From: FLUQ01 sp031550605
GTDB lineage: Bacteria > Desulfobacterota > Desulfovibrionia > Desulfovibrionales > Desulfovibrionaceae
Direction of reading: 5' to 3'
Assembly: GCA_031550605.1 (NCBI GenBank)
Contig: JAVBOK010000041.1
Coordinates: 1-64,000, forward strand
DNA length: 64,000 bases
The position numbers and the translations under genes are program-made. The notes beneath the pieces are model-generated. The model was not told the origin of the DNA. It was given only the letters and a program-made list of their open reading frames with translations, and made no database searches. Positions 18,317 to 26,140 of the stretch are shown one piece after another (position 1 is the stretch's first letter; the number at the start of each line of letters is the position of its first letter).

Positions 18317-19048
18317 TCATCCGTAAACGGCACGCTCCAGCACGCGTTTGTCATGTCCCGGCAAAATATAGTCGCAGATCCGCCTGGTCTTTTCGTAACT
18401 CGCGTACCATTCGTTCAAATCCACATGAATGCCGGAAGGGCACATGCGTTCGTAATTTTCATAGAGCGGATAGGTATCGCTGGCAATGCAGTATCTGCCT
18501 TCGCCGGTTGCCACCAGCACCCCCTGGATGCCCGGCGTGTGTCCCGGCAGATGAACGGCCTCAATGCCTTCGCGGATCATGGCGTCGCCGTCCAGAATCT
18601 TCATCTGCTGGAACCCCGTGAACCAGCTCGGCTGGCCGTTCCGGGGGTCGTAACAATACGGCACGGCATCGGAAGGCAGCGGCGCGACCGCATACTGCAG
18701 TTCCCGCTTCTGCGCGTATATGGGGATACCGGGGAACATCTCCAGGTTGTAGCTGTGGTCCCAGTGCAGATGGGTCAGGATGATGGCCTGGATGCTCGAG
18801 GGCTCGCAGTCCATACGCCGCAGTTCCCCGGCCAGGGAGGTCGGCTCCTCCACCCTGCGGTGGGTCATGGTTTTGGCCAGTTCGGGGGCGGGCGGGCCGG
18901 TATCCACCAGAATGCGGACATTTTCTCCTTCGATCAGATAGGAGACCAGCGGCACTTCAATCAACACGCCGCCGTTGAGCCGATAGGTGAAAATCGACTT
19001 GTCGAAGTTGCGGAAATAGCCGTGAAAAACAGGACGGATCGTATACAT
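18317..19048 (-). CDS. MBL-fold hydrolase (lactonase-like)
   Basis: A 243-residue metallo-beta-lactamase-fold hydrolase. The zinc motif THLHWDHS (HxHxDH), then HLPGHTPG and a later Asp/His pair (SDTY, LPGHD) are those of N-acyl-homoserine-lactone lactonase-type enzymes and related lactone or thioester hydrolases. The start at 19048 is chosen for AAGGA upstream; the frame open to 19168 lacks one. It follows the TRAP transporter genes by about 214 bp in the same direction, so its substrate may be the transported compound or its lactone. Confidence 0.85.
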   Translation of the reverse strand: MYTIRPVFHGYFRNFDKSIFTYRLNGGVLIEVPLVSYLIEGENVRILVDTGPPAPELAKTMTHRRVEEPTSLAGELRRMDCEPSSIQAIILTHLHWDHSYNLEMFPGIPIYAQKRELQYAVAPLPSDAVPYCYDPRNGQPSWFTGFQQMKILDGDAMIREGIEAVHLPGHTPGIQGVLVATGEGRYCIASDTYPLYENYERMCPSGIHVDLNEWYASYEKTRRICDYILPGHDKRVLERAVYG

Positions 19049-19262
19049 GGAAGAATCCTTTTGTTTTCGTCGCAAGGGCGCCCCGGACCGTACGGGCATT
19101 TCACGCATGAAATGCTCCGGCGGACTGCCTTTGAGATTTTCTCGCGCGCCGGTTTTGAAAAAAACCACCCTCTTTCCCGGATGCGGACAGGCCGAAGAGG
19201 CATGTCCCGAAGGCCCGCGGCGGCCGCTTCGCTGCGCCGCGTGTCCGCCGCGGCATTTGGCT

Positions 19263-20528
19263 CTATATCAAGGCCATGGACAGGAACGGCACAAAACTGA
19301 TGATGAAAACATCCGCTATCAGCGCGATCAGGAACCAGGCCACGTACCGCATGATCACTTCCAGGCGGATGCCCGCAATCTGGCAGGAAAGGAACAGGTT
19401 GATGCCCACCGGCGGCGTGCAGAAACCCACGGCCAGGTTGACGATCATGATGATGCCGAAATGCACCAGGTTGATGCCATGGGATTCGGCGATCGGGGCC
19501 AGCAACGGCGCCAGGACGATGATGGCCGGACCGGCGTCGAAGAACATGCCCACCAGAAAGAGAAGCAGGTTGGTGATGATCAGAAAGTCATACCGTGAAC
19601 CGGCGATGGAGTTGAAGAAGGTGGCAACCTGCTGCGGCACGTTGAGCCGGGTCATCAGCCAGGCCAGCACGCCGGCCGTGGCGACCAGAAAAAGAATGGT
19701 CGCGGTGACCACCGCGGCCTCGCCGAGCACCTGCGGCAATATGCCGGGCGTGAGTCCCTTGTACACGAACATGCCGACGATGAAGGCGTAGCCCACAGCG
19801 ATGGCCGAGGCTTCCGTGGGAGTGAAGTAGCCGGAGTACACGCCGCCCAGAATGATCACCGGCATGAGCAGGGCCCAGATCGCTTCGCGCAGGGCGCGCA
19901 GCCGCTCCCCCCAGGAGGCTTTGACCGGGTTGCCCATGTACCTGTTCTTTTTACAGAAAACATAGGCGACGCCCATGACCGAGAAGCCCATGAGAATACC
20001 CGGCAACACGCCGGCCTTGAACAGGTCGCCGACAGACGCGCCGGTGACCACACCGTACACGACCATCGGGATGCTCGGCGGGATGATCACCCCCATCTGG
20101 CCGGAACAGGCCTGGACGGAAGCGGCGAACCCCTTGTCATAGCCCTTGGCGATCATGGCCGGGATCAGGATCACCCCGACCGCCGTGACCGTGGCTGCGC
20201 TGGATCCGGAAACCGCCGCGAAAAACATGGACGTCACAATGGCCACCATGGCCAGCCCGCCGGTCAGGTGGCCGACAAAGGCCTCCGCCATCTTGACCAG
20301 TTGGCGGGAAATGCCGCCCGCTTCCATCAGCGCCCCGGACAGGACGAAAAAGGGCACGGCCATCAGGGGGAAGGAGTCGGTCATCACAAACAGGCGCTGC
20401 GGCACGATGACCATGGGCATGTTTGCCACAAAGGCCAGGGCGAGGGCAGCGGCAATGCCGATACCCACGGCGATGGGCACGCCGATCAGGAAGAGCAGCA
20501 GCATGAAAAGAAAGAGAGAGGCGATCAT
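19263..20528 (-). CDS. dctM: TRAP transporter large permease (DctM)
   Basis: A 421-residue DctM-family inner-membrane permease with about twelve hydrophobic segments and the family motifs SGSSAATVTAVG and PPVGINLF. It uses an ion gradient to move an organic acid delivered by the DctP protein below. The ATG overlaps the dctQ stop as ATGA. Confidence 0.93.
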   Translation of the reverse strand: MIASLFLFMLLLFLIGVPIAVGIGIAAALALAFVANMPMVIVPQRLFVMTDSFPLMAVPFFVLSGALMEAGGISRQLVKMAEAFVGHLTGGLAMVAIVTSMFFAAVSGSSAATVTAVGVILIPAMIAKGYDKGFAASVQACSGQMGVIIPPSIPMVVYGVVTGASVGDLFKAGVLPGILMGFSVMGVAYVFCKKNRYMGNPVKASWGERLRALREAIWALLMPVIILGGVYSGYFTPTEASAIAVGYAFIVGMFVYKGLTPGILPQVLGEAAVVTATILFLVATAGVLAWLMTRLNVPQQVATFFNSIAGSRYDFLIITNLLLFLVGMFFDAGPAIIVLAPLLAPIAESHGINLVHFGIIMIVNLAVGFCTPPVGINLFLSCQIAGIRLEVIMRYVAWFLIALIADVFIISFVPFLSMALI

Positions 20529-21007
20529 GAACGGACCTCCCCGGCGAACAGCGTTTCCATGATCCAGGTCACGGCGTTCAGGGCCATCAGCCCGCCTCCC
20601 ATGGCCAGGGCGGAATACGGGATGGCCATGGACCAGCCCATGGCCGGCGAAACCTGCCGGCCGACCACGCCCAGAATGGCATAGCCCTTGGTAAGCAGGA
20701 GGAGCGCGAAACCGAGCACCAGCAGATTAACCGCAACGACCGCGGCTTTTTTCAACCGGGGGCGGAACATGTCCTGCAGGGCCTTGACCGACATGAGCTG
20801 GTCCGAGCGCACGGCGTACCCGGCCCCCAGAAAGACGATGTATTCCATCAGATAACGGGCCAATTCCTCGGACCAGGGCAAGGATCCCTTGCATATGCGG
20901 AAAAAAACCTGGAGGATGATCACGACCGACATGATCGCCAGTAACAGGCCGATGAAAAGAAAGGCGGCCCTGTTCACCCGGTTCACGTTTCTGATGAAAA
21001 ATTCCAT
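20525..21007 (-). CDS. dctQ: TRAP transporter small permease (DctQ)
   Basis: A 160-residue four-helix DctQ-family membrane protein that pairs with DctM. The typical LPWSEELARYLMEYIVFLGAG segment is at about residues 46-66. Start 21007 is preceded by GAGGGA; the longer ORF from 21028 adds only MPPRGNT. It sits between dctP and dctM, overlapping dctM by four bases. Confidence 0.9.
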   Translation of the reverse strand: MEFFIRNVNRVNRAAFLFIGLLLAIMSVVIILQVFFRICKGSLPWSEELARYLMEYIVFLGAGYAVRSDQLMSVKALQDMFRPRLKKAAVVAVNLLVLGFALLLLTKGYAILGVVGRQVSPAMGWSMAIPYSALAMGGGLMALNAVTWIMETLFAGEVRS

Positions 21008-21092
21008 GGTATTCCCTCGTGGCGGCATGGGAGGACAAGGCCCCGGCGGCGCGCCGCAAGAATGCGGGCGGATCGCGCCGGGGCCGCGGGTT

Positions 21093-22088
21093 TTATCGGA
21101 TGTCCTGGATCTTTTTGATCAGACCCGCGAATTCAGGATTGTCGGTATAGACTTTCCTGGTTTTTTCGCGGAACGCGGCCATGTCCAATTGCTCGGTGGG
21201 AATTACTTCCACCTTCTGGGCCAGGGCGGCCTCGACCATTTTCTTGTCGATATTGCGGCAGAACTCAAACTGGTAGGTGTAGGTTTCCTTGGCCGCCTCG
21301 AGCAGCATCTTCTGGACATGCTCGGGGAAGCCGGCAAAACGGGCCTGGTTAATGACCACAATGGACGGCGCGTAGAAATGGTTGGTCAGCGACATGAATT
21401 TCTGCACTTCCGTGAACTTGCTGGGCAAAATGTAGGCCAGCGGGCTTTCCATGCCGTCCACGGTGCCTTGCTGCAGGGCGGTGTAGAGTTCCCCGGTGCT
21501 CATCGGGGTGGGGTCCGCGCCAAGCGCGCTGAAGGTGGCCATGTGGATCTTGTTCTCCATTGTCCGGATTTTCAGGCCGGCCACATCCGCGGGAGATTTG
21601 ATGGTGCGCTTGCTGTTGGTCAGCTGGCGGAAGCCGTTCACCGCCCAGATCAACACCTTCATGCCGGCCTTGCTTTCCACTTCCTTGGCCATGGCGGCCC
21701 CGATTTCACCCTGAAAAACCTTGTCGACATGGTCCCAGTCCCGGAACAGGAAGGGAAAGTCAAAAGCCAGCGTGCTGCGGGCGAAATTGCCAAGCGGGCC
21801 GCTGGAGACAATGCACATGTCCACCGTGCCGAGTTGCACGCCTTCAAGCAGGTCGCGTTCATTGCCGAGCGCGCCGTTGTAATGGGGTTCGATAACCATG
21901 GCCCCGCCGCTTTTGGTTGCCACGTCCTTTTTGAATTTTTCACAAAACTGGAACAGATGGTTGTCCTTGTTTGAGGGTCCCGCCGTACCGATCACCAGTT
22001 TTACCTTGGGGAATTCGGCGGCGGTCGCAAGCGCCGTCAGGGACAGGACCAACGCGAACGTACTAACCAAAGCTGCGATGCGTTTCAT
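21093..22088 (-). CDS. dctP: TRAP solute-binding protein (DctP)
   Basis: A 331-residue periplasmic binding protein of the DctP family with a signal peptide of about 23 residues ending ATAAEF. The conserved GLKIRTMENKIH strip, whose Arg binds the ligand carboxylate, and GELYTALQQGTVDGMESP are present. The ATG at 22088 has AAGGA upstream. It starts a dctP-dctQ-dctM-MBL hydrolase set with no adjacent regulator. The solute is unknown but should be a carboxylate. Confidence 0.92.
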   Translation of the reverse strand: MKRIAALVSTFALVLSLTALATAAEFPKVKLVIGTAGPSNKDNHLFQFCEKFKKDVATKSGGAMVIEPHYNGALGNERDLLEGVQLGTVDMCIVSSGPLGNFARSTLAFDFPFLFRDWDHVDKVFQGEIGAAMAKEVESKAGMKVLIWAVNGFRQLTNSKRTIKSPADVAGLKIRTMENKIHMATFSALGADPTPMSTGELYTALQQGTVDGMESPLAYILPSKFTEVQKFMSLTNHFYAPSIVVINQARFAGFPEHVQKMLLEAAKETYTYQFEFCRNIDKKMVEAALAQKVEVIPTEQLDMAAFREKTRKVYTDNPEFAGLIKKIQDIR

Positions 22089-22681
22089 GACGGATCCTTT
22101 TCGGGTTACTGGTTTATTCCTTTGCAACGACATGCAGCGGAAAACCGCCGCTCGGCACAGTCTTTGCTCAGTTTCCATGCCCGCCGCAGAGCGCCTGGCG
22201 GGCCCGCCAGGGCGCGGGTTCGCGGCATACGGGGCTTTCCCGCGGCGCGGGCGGGAGGTGCCCGGCGCCTACCACGGCGCGGGCCGACCGGAGAGCGTTG
22301 TTGCGGCAAAAAATATGCCTCTGCCCGGCGAATGGGACCCATATTTTTTCAATCCATGCGTGACTCGCCTGATGAGGACAGAAAAAACAGCATCGGGGCG
22401 CCGTTAGATTATATATTTGATCAAATTTGAAAGCGACATTACGGGCAAGGCAGCTTTGTTGTCAAGGCCATTGCCCCATTCCCTGAAAGTATGCCCTTGC
22501 GGAGAGGCTCATGGCGACAGCAGCCGGAAAATAAGGCGCGCGCGTTTTTCGGAAAACGGCGCAGGGGAAATAAGGGCACCGCGTTCCATAGAGATAACTC
22601 CTTCTGCTGGAAGCATTTTTCCCTATGCTTACCTCGACCGTTTACCCTGTCCGAGTCCTTCTCTGACCTTTTCACCGCCCC

Positions 22682-22721
22682 GCGCCAATGGCTCAGTCGG
22701 ATGGAGCGTTGGCCTCAGGAA
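22682..22721 (+). other. tRNA-Arg-like 5' half
   Basis: GCGCCAA, TG, GCTC, AGTCGGATG, GAGC and then GTTGGCCTCAGG follow the order acceptor strand, linker, D-arm stem-loop-stem and anticodon stem of a tRNA, close to tRNA-Arg(CCG)-like sequences. The 3' half is absent, so it is not a functional tRNA. Confidence 0.4.
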
Positions 22722-22729
22722 ATTTTTCA

Positions 22730-22763
22730 TAAAAAAAGAGTCATACCCCGCGAGGTATAACTC
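22730..22763 (-). terminator. Intrinsic terminator beside tRNA-Arg 3' fragment
   Basis: GAGTTATACC and GGTATGACTC arms (minus strand, one mismatch) are followed by a run of seven T. It directly follows a truncated tRNA-Arg 3' end and looks like the original downstream terminator of the tRNA gene. Confidence 0.6.
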
Positions 22764-22771
22764 GAAAAATC

Positions 22772-22814
22772 TGGCGCGCCAGGGAGGAATCGAACCCCCG
22801 ACCGTCTGCTTAGA
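22772..22814 (-). repeat. tRNA-Arg 3'-end copy (att-like, distal)
   Basis: Forty-three bases identical to the 3' end of the intact tRNA-Arg(UCU) at 25483, from the encoded CCA back to the anticodon loop; identity stops at 22814. This is the pattern left when an integrase-borne element inserts in the 3' half of a tRNA gene. Confidence 0.75.
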
Positions 22815-22965
22815 GATCGGTAGATTTTCTGATCAATATTGAGCCGTTATCCCCGAATTTGTCCCGAGTGAAAAACCAATGATTGGCGTCCAGTGGCTTG
22901 TTCCTTCATGGTCATCGTCGCGGCACAAAGCGGTCAACTTTCCGGCAAGCGTATATATCCAATGT

Positions 22966-23709
22966 CATTGCTGTCCGGCTAAGCAGCCAAGTCTAACAGG
23001 CTGAGGTTGTAGGTATTTTCATTTTTTCGTCGTCGCGGATTCAGGAGTTCTTCCAGAGAAGCCGCACCAAGCAGGTTAAGCTGGATGACCTGAGAAAGCT
23101 GCTGCACGGACAGCCCGAGGCGGCTGAGGAATTTCTGGTAGTCCAGCGCTTTGGTCATGCGACTTTCGTGGGTTTTGGCGGCGGTGAACGAGGCCCAAGG
23201 GAAAAGCGACAGGCAGAGCTTGATGGTGGTGGCGTCCAGGCTGAACAGCTTGGATTTGAAGCGGAACTTGTGCTTCGGGGCTTTTGCCGCGCACAGGGCG
23301 TATATTTCGGCGAACAGATCCTGGAAAAAGCCCACAGGCCGGGAGTTGTTGGCGTCGGCAAATGTGGAGCGGGCCACGGTTTTCAGACCCCAGTGGTACA
23401 GACGGTTCCCGGCCGCGCTCAGGCAACGCAGGCCGTCGCGCATAGAGCGCCTTGCGGCAAGCTGGATGAAGGCCAGAACAGCGAACTGTTCCTCGAAACC
23501 GAATTTGCGTGAGGAACGCCCTGTTTTGTGCCGGTGTTCGAGTTTCTGGAAAACATGTCTGGGAATGAGCGATAGCGTTTGGGAGAAAAGTGTATTATGG
23601 TGACTCAAGTCCAAAATCTCCTTGTGTGGCAATGTGTTGTGCAAAACTCTTGCACCACATCTCGTTGAGATTTTGGACTTTTTTATTGGGCCTTAGCCGG
23701 ACAGCAATG
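22966..23709 (-). mobile_element. Internally deleted IS4-family element
   Basis: Bounded by perfect 18-bp terminal inverted repeats, CATTGCTGTCCGGCTAAG at 22966-22983 and its reverse complement at 23692-23709. It is 744 bp long, about half of a complete IS of this group, because the transposase gene has lost its central part. No target duplication is obvious in the flanks. Confidence 0.7.
22979..23644 (-). pseudogene. IS4-family transposase (DUF4372 type), internally deleted
   Basis: An open frame of 221 residues with the N-terminal DUF4372-like region (LSLIPRHVFQKLEHRHKTG) and the first part of the DDE catalytic domain (FSLDATTIKLCLSLFPWASF). The text then jumps to KTHESRMTKAL and again to KFLSRLGLSVQQL, the usual C-terminus. 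From my knowledge of the family, full-length relatives are about 370 residues and carry the second Asp and the Glu of the DDE triad between these blocks. Two in-frame deletions have removed them, so it cannot be catalytic although the frame is intact. Confidence 0.7.
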
Positions 23710-23778
23710 CGCGATACTAAAAAAAATTTATTTCTTCCACAAAATCAACCTGTGTGATATTGAAAATATTTCAGACCT

Positions 23779-23791
23779 AATTGTAACAATT
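23779..23791. promoter_or_regulatory. Palindrome overlapping a ribosome-binding site
   Basis: AATTGTAACAATT is a perfect 6+1+6 palindrome ending next to GGAG (23792-23795) of the secreted-protein gene. It could be an operator or a translation-control hairpin. Confidence 0.35.
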
Positions 23792-23800
23792 GGAGAATAT

Positions 23801-24655
23801 ATGTCGAATTTTTCTTTTAGTACGGTATGCGCCGCTGTGACTCTCAGCGGTCTGCTGTTTTCCGTTTGCCCTGCATTTTCGGCTGACGTCCCTACCGGGC
23901 AACCCGCAAACCATACAAAGACATTCACGGAAGTGCGGCGGTTCAAAGCCAAGGAAGCCCTTCAGGGGGTGGCGGTCGACGCCAGGTATTTCTATGCCAT
24001 AGATAACAAAGCTATCGGCAAGTATGAAAAAACCACAGGTAAACTGATCGCCACTTGGCAGGGCAGCGCGGAGTACCCGGCCATTCACTTTGACGGCGGT
24101 TCGGTTGTTGACGGCAAACTATACCTTGCTCATTCCAACTACCCGCAAAGCCCCATGACTAGTTCCGTCGAGATTTTCGACACAGCCACTTTGACGCCCA
24201 TTGGCAGCCACAGCTTCGGCATCAAACTTGGCTCCCTTACCTGGGTGGACCGCCACGCCGGAGCATGGTGGGCGGTTTTCGCCAATTACAGTCGGGTGTT
24301 CGGTACCAGCCAGATGGCGTATGGCAACAGCCACTGGACCACTTTGGTCAAAATGGATGACAAATGGAATGTGCAGCAAAGCTGGATTTTTCCGGAAGGT
24401 TTGATTAATCGTTCCGAACCCATGAGTATCTCTGGCGGTTCCTGGGGCCCGGACGGGCGTCTTTATGTTTGCGGCCATGACCATCCTGAAGTTTATGCCC
24501 TTCGCTTCCCCCAGATGGGCTCCGTCCTTGAGGTAGAAGAAAGCATGCCTGTGGATATCGCCGGGCAGGGTATAGCCTGGGATCGTTCCAAGCCGGGTAC
24601 GCTCTACGGCATTATTAGAAAGACCGGCGAAGTGACGGTGCACCAGCTGCAATAG
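23801..24655 (+). CDS. Secreted protein of unknown function, beta-propeller-like
   Basis: A 284-residue exported protein with a clear signal peptide (hydrophobic core about 8-24, likely cleavage after AFSA at 28). The mature part is rich in Gly, Trp and Tyr, with repeating short strands of the type 'GGSVVDGKLYLAHS' and 'GSWGPDGRLYVCGHD', which suggests blades of a propeller (SMP-30/NHL-like); no family is recognised with certainty. ATG 23801 has GGAG five bases upstream. It ends at a strong terminator, lies inside the tRNA-Arg island next to the IS remnant, and its base composition is less G+C-rich than its neighbours, which fits acquired cargo. Confidence 0.75.
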   Translation: MSNFSFSTVCAAVTLSGLLFSVCPAFSADVPTGQPANHTKTFTEVRRFKAKEALQGVAVDARYFYAIDNKAIGKYEKTTGKLIATWQGSAEYPAIHFDGGSVVDGKLYLAHSNYPQSPMTSSVEIFDTATLTPIGSHSFGIKLGSLTWVDRHAGAWWAVFANYSRVFGTSQMAYGNSHWTTLVKMDDKWNVQQSWIFPEGLINRSEPMSISGGSWGPDGRLYVCGHDHPEVYALRFPQMGSVLEVEESMPVDIAGQGIAWDRSKPGTLYGIIRKTGEVTVHQLQ

Positions 24656-24688
24656 CAACCACTTGCATTTTCGCATGCAGTGGCAAAA

Positions 24689-24725
24689 TCCGGAACGCGG
24701 CCCCCCCCCCGCGTTCCGGATTTTT
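24689..24725 (+). terminator. Intrinsic terminator of secreted-protein gene
   Basis: TCCGGAACGCGG (24689-24700) pairs with CCGCGTTCCGGA (24709-24720) around a C-only loop, followed by five T. Confidence 0.9.
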
Positions 24726-24766
24726 GCTGGAAATGCGTTGGTAACATCCAAGTCCTTTTGAGCTTA

Positions 24767-24811
24767 TGGCGCGCCAGGGAGGAATCGAACCCCCGACCGT
24801 CTGCTTAGAAG
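24767..24811 (-). repeat. tRNA-Arg 3'-end copy (att-like, middle)
   Basis: Second truncated copy of the tRNA-Arg(UCU) 3' half, CCA included, identical to the intact gene up to the anticodon loop. Just 3' of it (plus positions 24749-24759) the first arm of the tRNA terminator, AAAAGGACTTGG on the minus strand, is also shared. Confidence 0.75.
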
Positions 24812-24960
24812 ATTTATGCCTTCCAACAGGGCCTTTAGCCCGCTTTGACCTGCTCGGCGCTCTGTATATGTCAGAGCCTTTTGGAGTCTTGAAGAGACTT
24901 TTTGTATACCCGAGCAGCAAGTTTGTGGGGTAATGAGAATAATAACTAAAGGGGTATGAT

Positions 24961-25317
24961 TTATCTCTGTGGAGAGATTCCGGAAATCTTTTGGGCCAGG
25001 AATCGAAACAGGCGCCAAAGCAGGAGCGACAGCAGGAAGAAAAGCATCAGCGCGAAAAACACGAATGCGGTATAGCCATCCTTAATATCTGTAAAAATGG
25101 CAGCAAATATAATATAGGCCAGCAGGGAGCCGAAAACGATTGCCGCTGTCCAGAAAATATCCGCTAGAAGGAGAAACCATGAAAAAGGCCGGCCGGTGCC
25201 TCTTTGGCCAAAATTCCGTATCATCCACGGAATGATGGTTATTCCAGTTATATCCGGCAGACGGCCGGAAAAGATCCGAATCATGCTTAAGACACGTGCG
25301 ATGATACTTTTGTTCAT
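24961..25317 (-). CDS. Small membrane protein, unknown
   Basis: A 118-residue protein with a basic N-terminus, a hydrophobic segment at about 46-75 and a second at 82-108 ending in a basic tail (RFLAQKISGISPQR), so probably two to three membrane helices. I recognise no family. No good ribosome-binding site precedes the ATG at 25317, and an internal ATG at residue 12 is possible. It is the only coding candidate in the 0.7-kb segment between two tRNA-Arg 3' copies, and its base composition is lower in G+C than surrounding genes. Confidence 0.5.
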   Translation of the reverse strand: MNKSIIARVLSMIRIFSGRLPDITGITIIPWMIRNFGQRGTGRPFSWFLLLADIFWTAAIVFGSLLAYIIFAAIFTDIKDGYTAFVFFALMLFFLLSLLLWRLFRFLAQKISGISPQR

Positions 25318-25434
25318 GGAAAAACGAAATCACATCCGCATTCCCTAGTCAAACGCGAAAACAAGTAACGTTTCACCGTATGCGCATTTGAGCCTGTGCG
25401 GCATATCCCGCAAAGACGATCTTGCATGGCCGAG

Positions 25435-25471
25435 AAACAAAAAAGGACTCGGGTTCACTCCAAGTCCTTTT
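25435..25471 (-). terminator. Terminator of tRNA-Arg
   Basis: AAAAGGACT and AGTCCTTTT arms followed on the minus strand by a T-run, 12 bases past the tRNA CCA end. Confidence 0.8.
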
Positions 25472-25482
25472 CTTTAATTCTC

Positions 25483-25559
25483 TGGCGCGCCAGGGAGGAA
25501 TCGAACCCCCGACCGTCTGCTTAGAAGGCAGATGCTCTATCCGACTGAGCTACTGGCGC
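25483..25559 (-). tRNA. tRNA-Arg (anticodon UCU)
   Basis: A complete 77-base tRNA with encoded CCA (25483-25485). Acceptor GCGCCAG pairs with CTGGCGC. The D-arm GCTC/GAGC, the anticodon stem TCTGC/GCAGA with loop CTTCTAA (anticodon TCT) and the T-arm with GTTCGATTC are all present. It reads AGA codons, rare in G+C-rich genomes. The gene is the apparent attachment site of the remnants to its left. Confidence 0.97.
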
Positions 25560-25568
25560 GTGCGGTGC

Positions 25569-25596
25569 TTTTATCCAGAGGTGGCGCGGCGGTCAA
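25569..25596 (-). promoter_or_regulatory. Sigma-70 promoter of tRNA-Arg
   Basis: On the minus strand, TTGACC (-35, 25591-25596) and ATAAAA (-10, 25569-25574) are 16 bp apart and place the start about 3-8 bases before the mature tRNA 5' end. Confidence 0.65.
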
Positions 25597-25931
25597 GGGT
25601 TTTACCTCCTTGTGCTGCGCCCGGATTTTTACCCCGAGGCATACAAAAGGGCATACTCACCTTTTTTACCGTTTCCTCTTTAAGAAATAAAAACAATAAT
25701 AACACATCGTTAAGTTAAGCGTGGCGGCAAGTCAAAAACGGAAGAATTGCGTTATGTTGCGATCGGTTGCCGCCATTGCAAATGGTACACTCAAACCACC
25801 ATCCTTGTCTTGCTGAATCTTCTCTGCTGGTGCACCCCTCCCTCGACTTGCAATTCGCACGAAAAAAACCGCGAAGCTTTGGGGCGGAGGAGTGATTTTT
25901 TGGGTGGGTCAGCGGATTTTGCCGGCGGCAG
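25597..25931. other. Gene-less 335-bp interval
   Basis: No gene, repeat or convincing structure seen. Open frames here are short and lack ribosome-binding sites. A T7 run on the minus strand near 25864-25870 is the only terminator-like hint. Confidence 0.5.
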
Positions 25932-26030
25932 CTATGGCCGCGGCCATCTCCACGCCCCCGTGAGCTGTTTCAGCATCATTGCAGGCATTGGCAGGAGTTT
26001 GACCAGCTTCAGGAACGTGCTTACGGTCAC
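25932..26030 (-). CDS. Possible 32-residue small protein
   Basis: A GTG-started frame eight bases below a perfect AAAGGAGG (26039-26046). It encodes a Leu/Met/Lys-rich, apparently amphipathic peptide (FLKLVKLLPMPAMMLKQL) that ends WRWPRP. One extra G in the G5 run near its end would instead read on as GGVEMAAAIAAAGKIR, a more natural C-terminus of about 40 residues in total. It may therefore be a real small protein with a homopolymer frameshift, or chance. It lies 110 bp below the PrpR-type gene on the same strand. Confidence 0.3.
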   Translation of the reverse strand: MTVSTFLKLVKLLPMPAMMLKQLTGAWRWPRP

Positions 26031-26140
26031 GCTGTGCACCTCCTTTCGGGAGCGTCTTTTTGGCAGCCCGGGCTTTCGTCCTTTAAGCCGGCGCGGCGGC
26101 CAAAGGTTTTCGCCCGTTCCGCGCGCGCCTTCCCGCCGCG

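Larger units (their letters stand above)
22089..22965. other. 877-bp gene-poor interval between TRAP genes and tRNA-derived island
   Basis: Contains the upstream region of dctP, a sigma-54-like motif at 22152-22168 (plus strand, TCGGCACAGTCTTTGCT) followed by a strong hairpin near 22188-22213, a 5'-half tRNA-like fragment (22682-22721), the tRNA-type terminator (22730-22763) and a truncated tRNA-Arg 3' end (22772-22814). No protein-coding gene is convincing. Confidence 0.6.
22772..25482. mobile_element. Tandem integration remnant at tRNA-Arg
   Basis: Two segments, about 2.0 kb (22772-24766) and 0.7 kb (24767-25482), each bounded by copies of the tRNA-Arg 3' end. They hold a defective IS, a secreted-protein gene and a small membrane-protein gene, with lower G+C than the flanks. 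No integrase gene remains, so the name rests on the repeats. Confidence 0.5.

Noticed and set aside
22417..22842. Open frame ending in a peptide like ARQGGIEPPTV
   Set aside because: That peptide is the well-known mistranslation of the tRNA 3' end; the frame is made of tRNA-fragment and non-coding sequence and has no ribosome-binding site. The same holds for frames at 24764-25018 and 25422-25718.
24701..24708. Run of C in the terminator loop
   Set aside because: Could be read as a sequencing artefact, but it is simply the loop of a perfect terminator hairpin.
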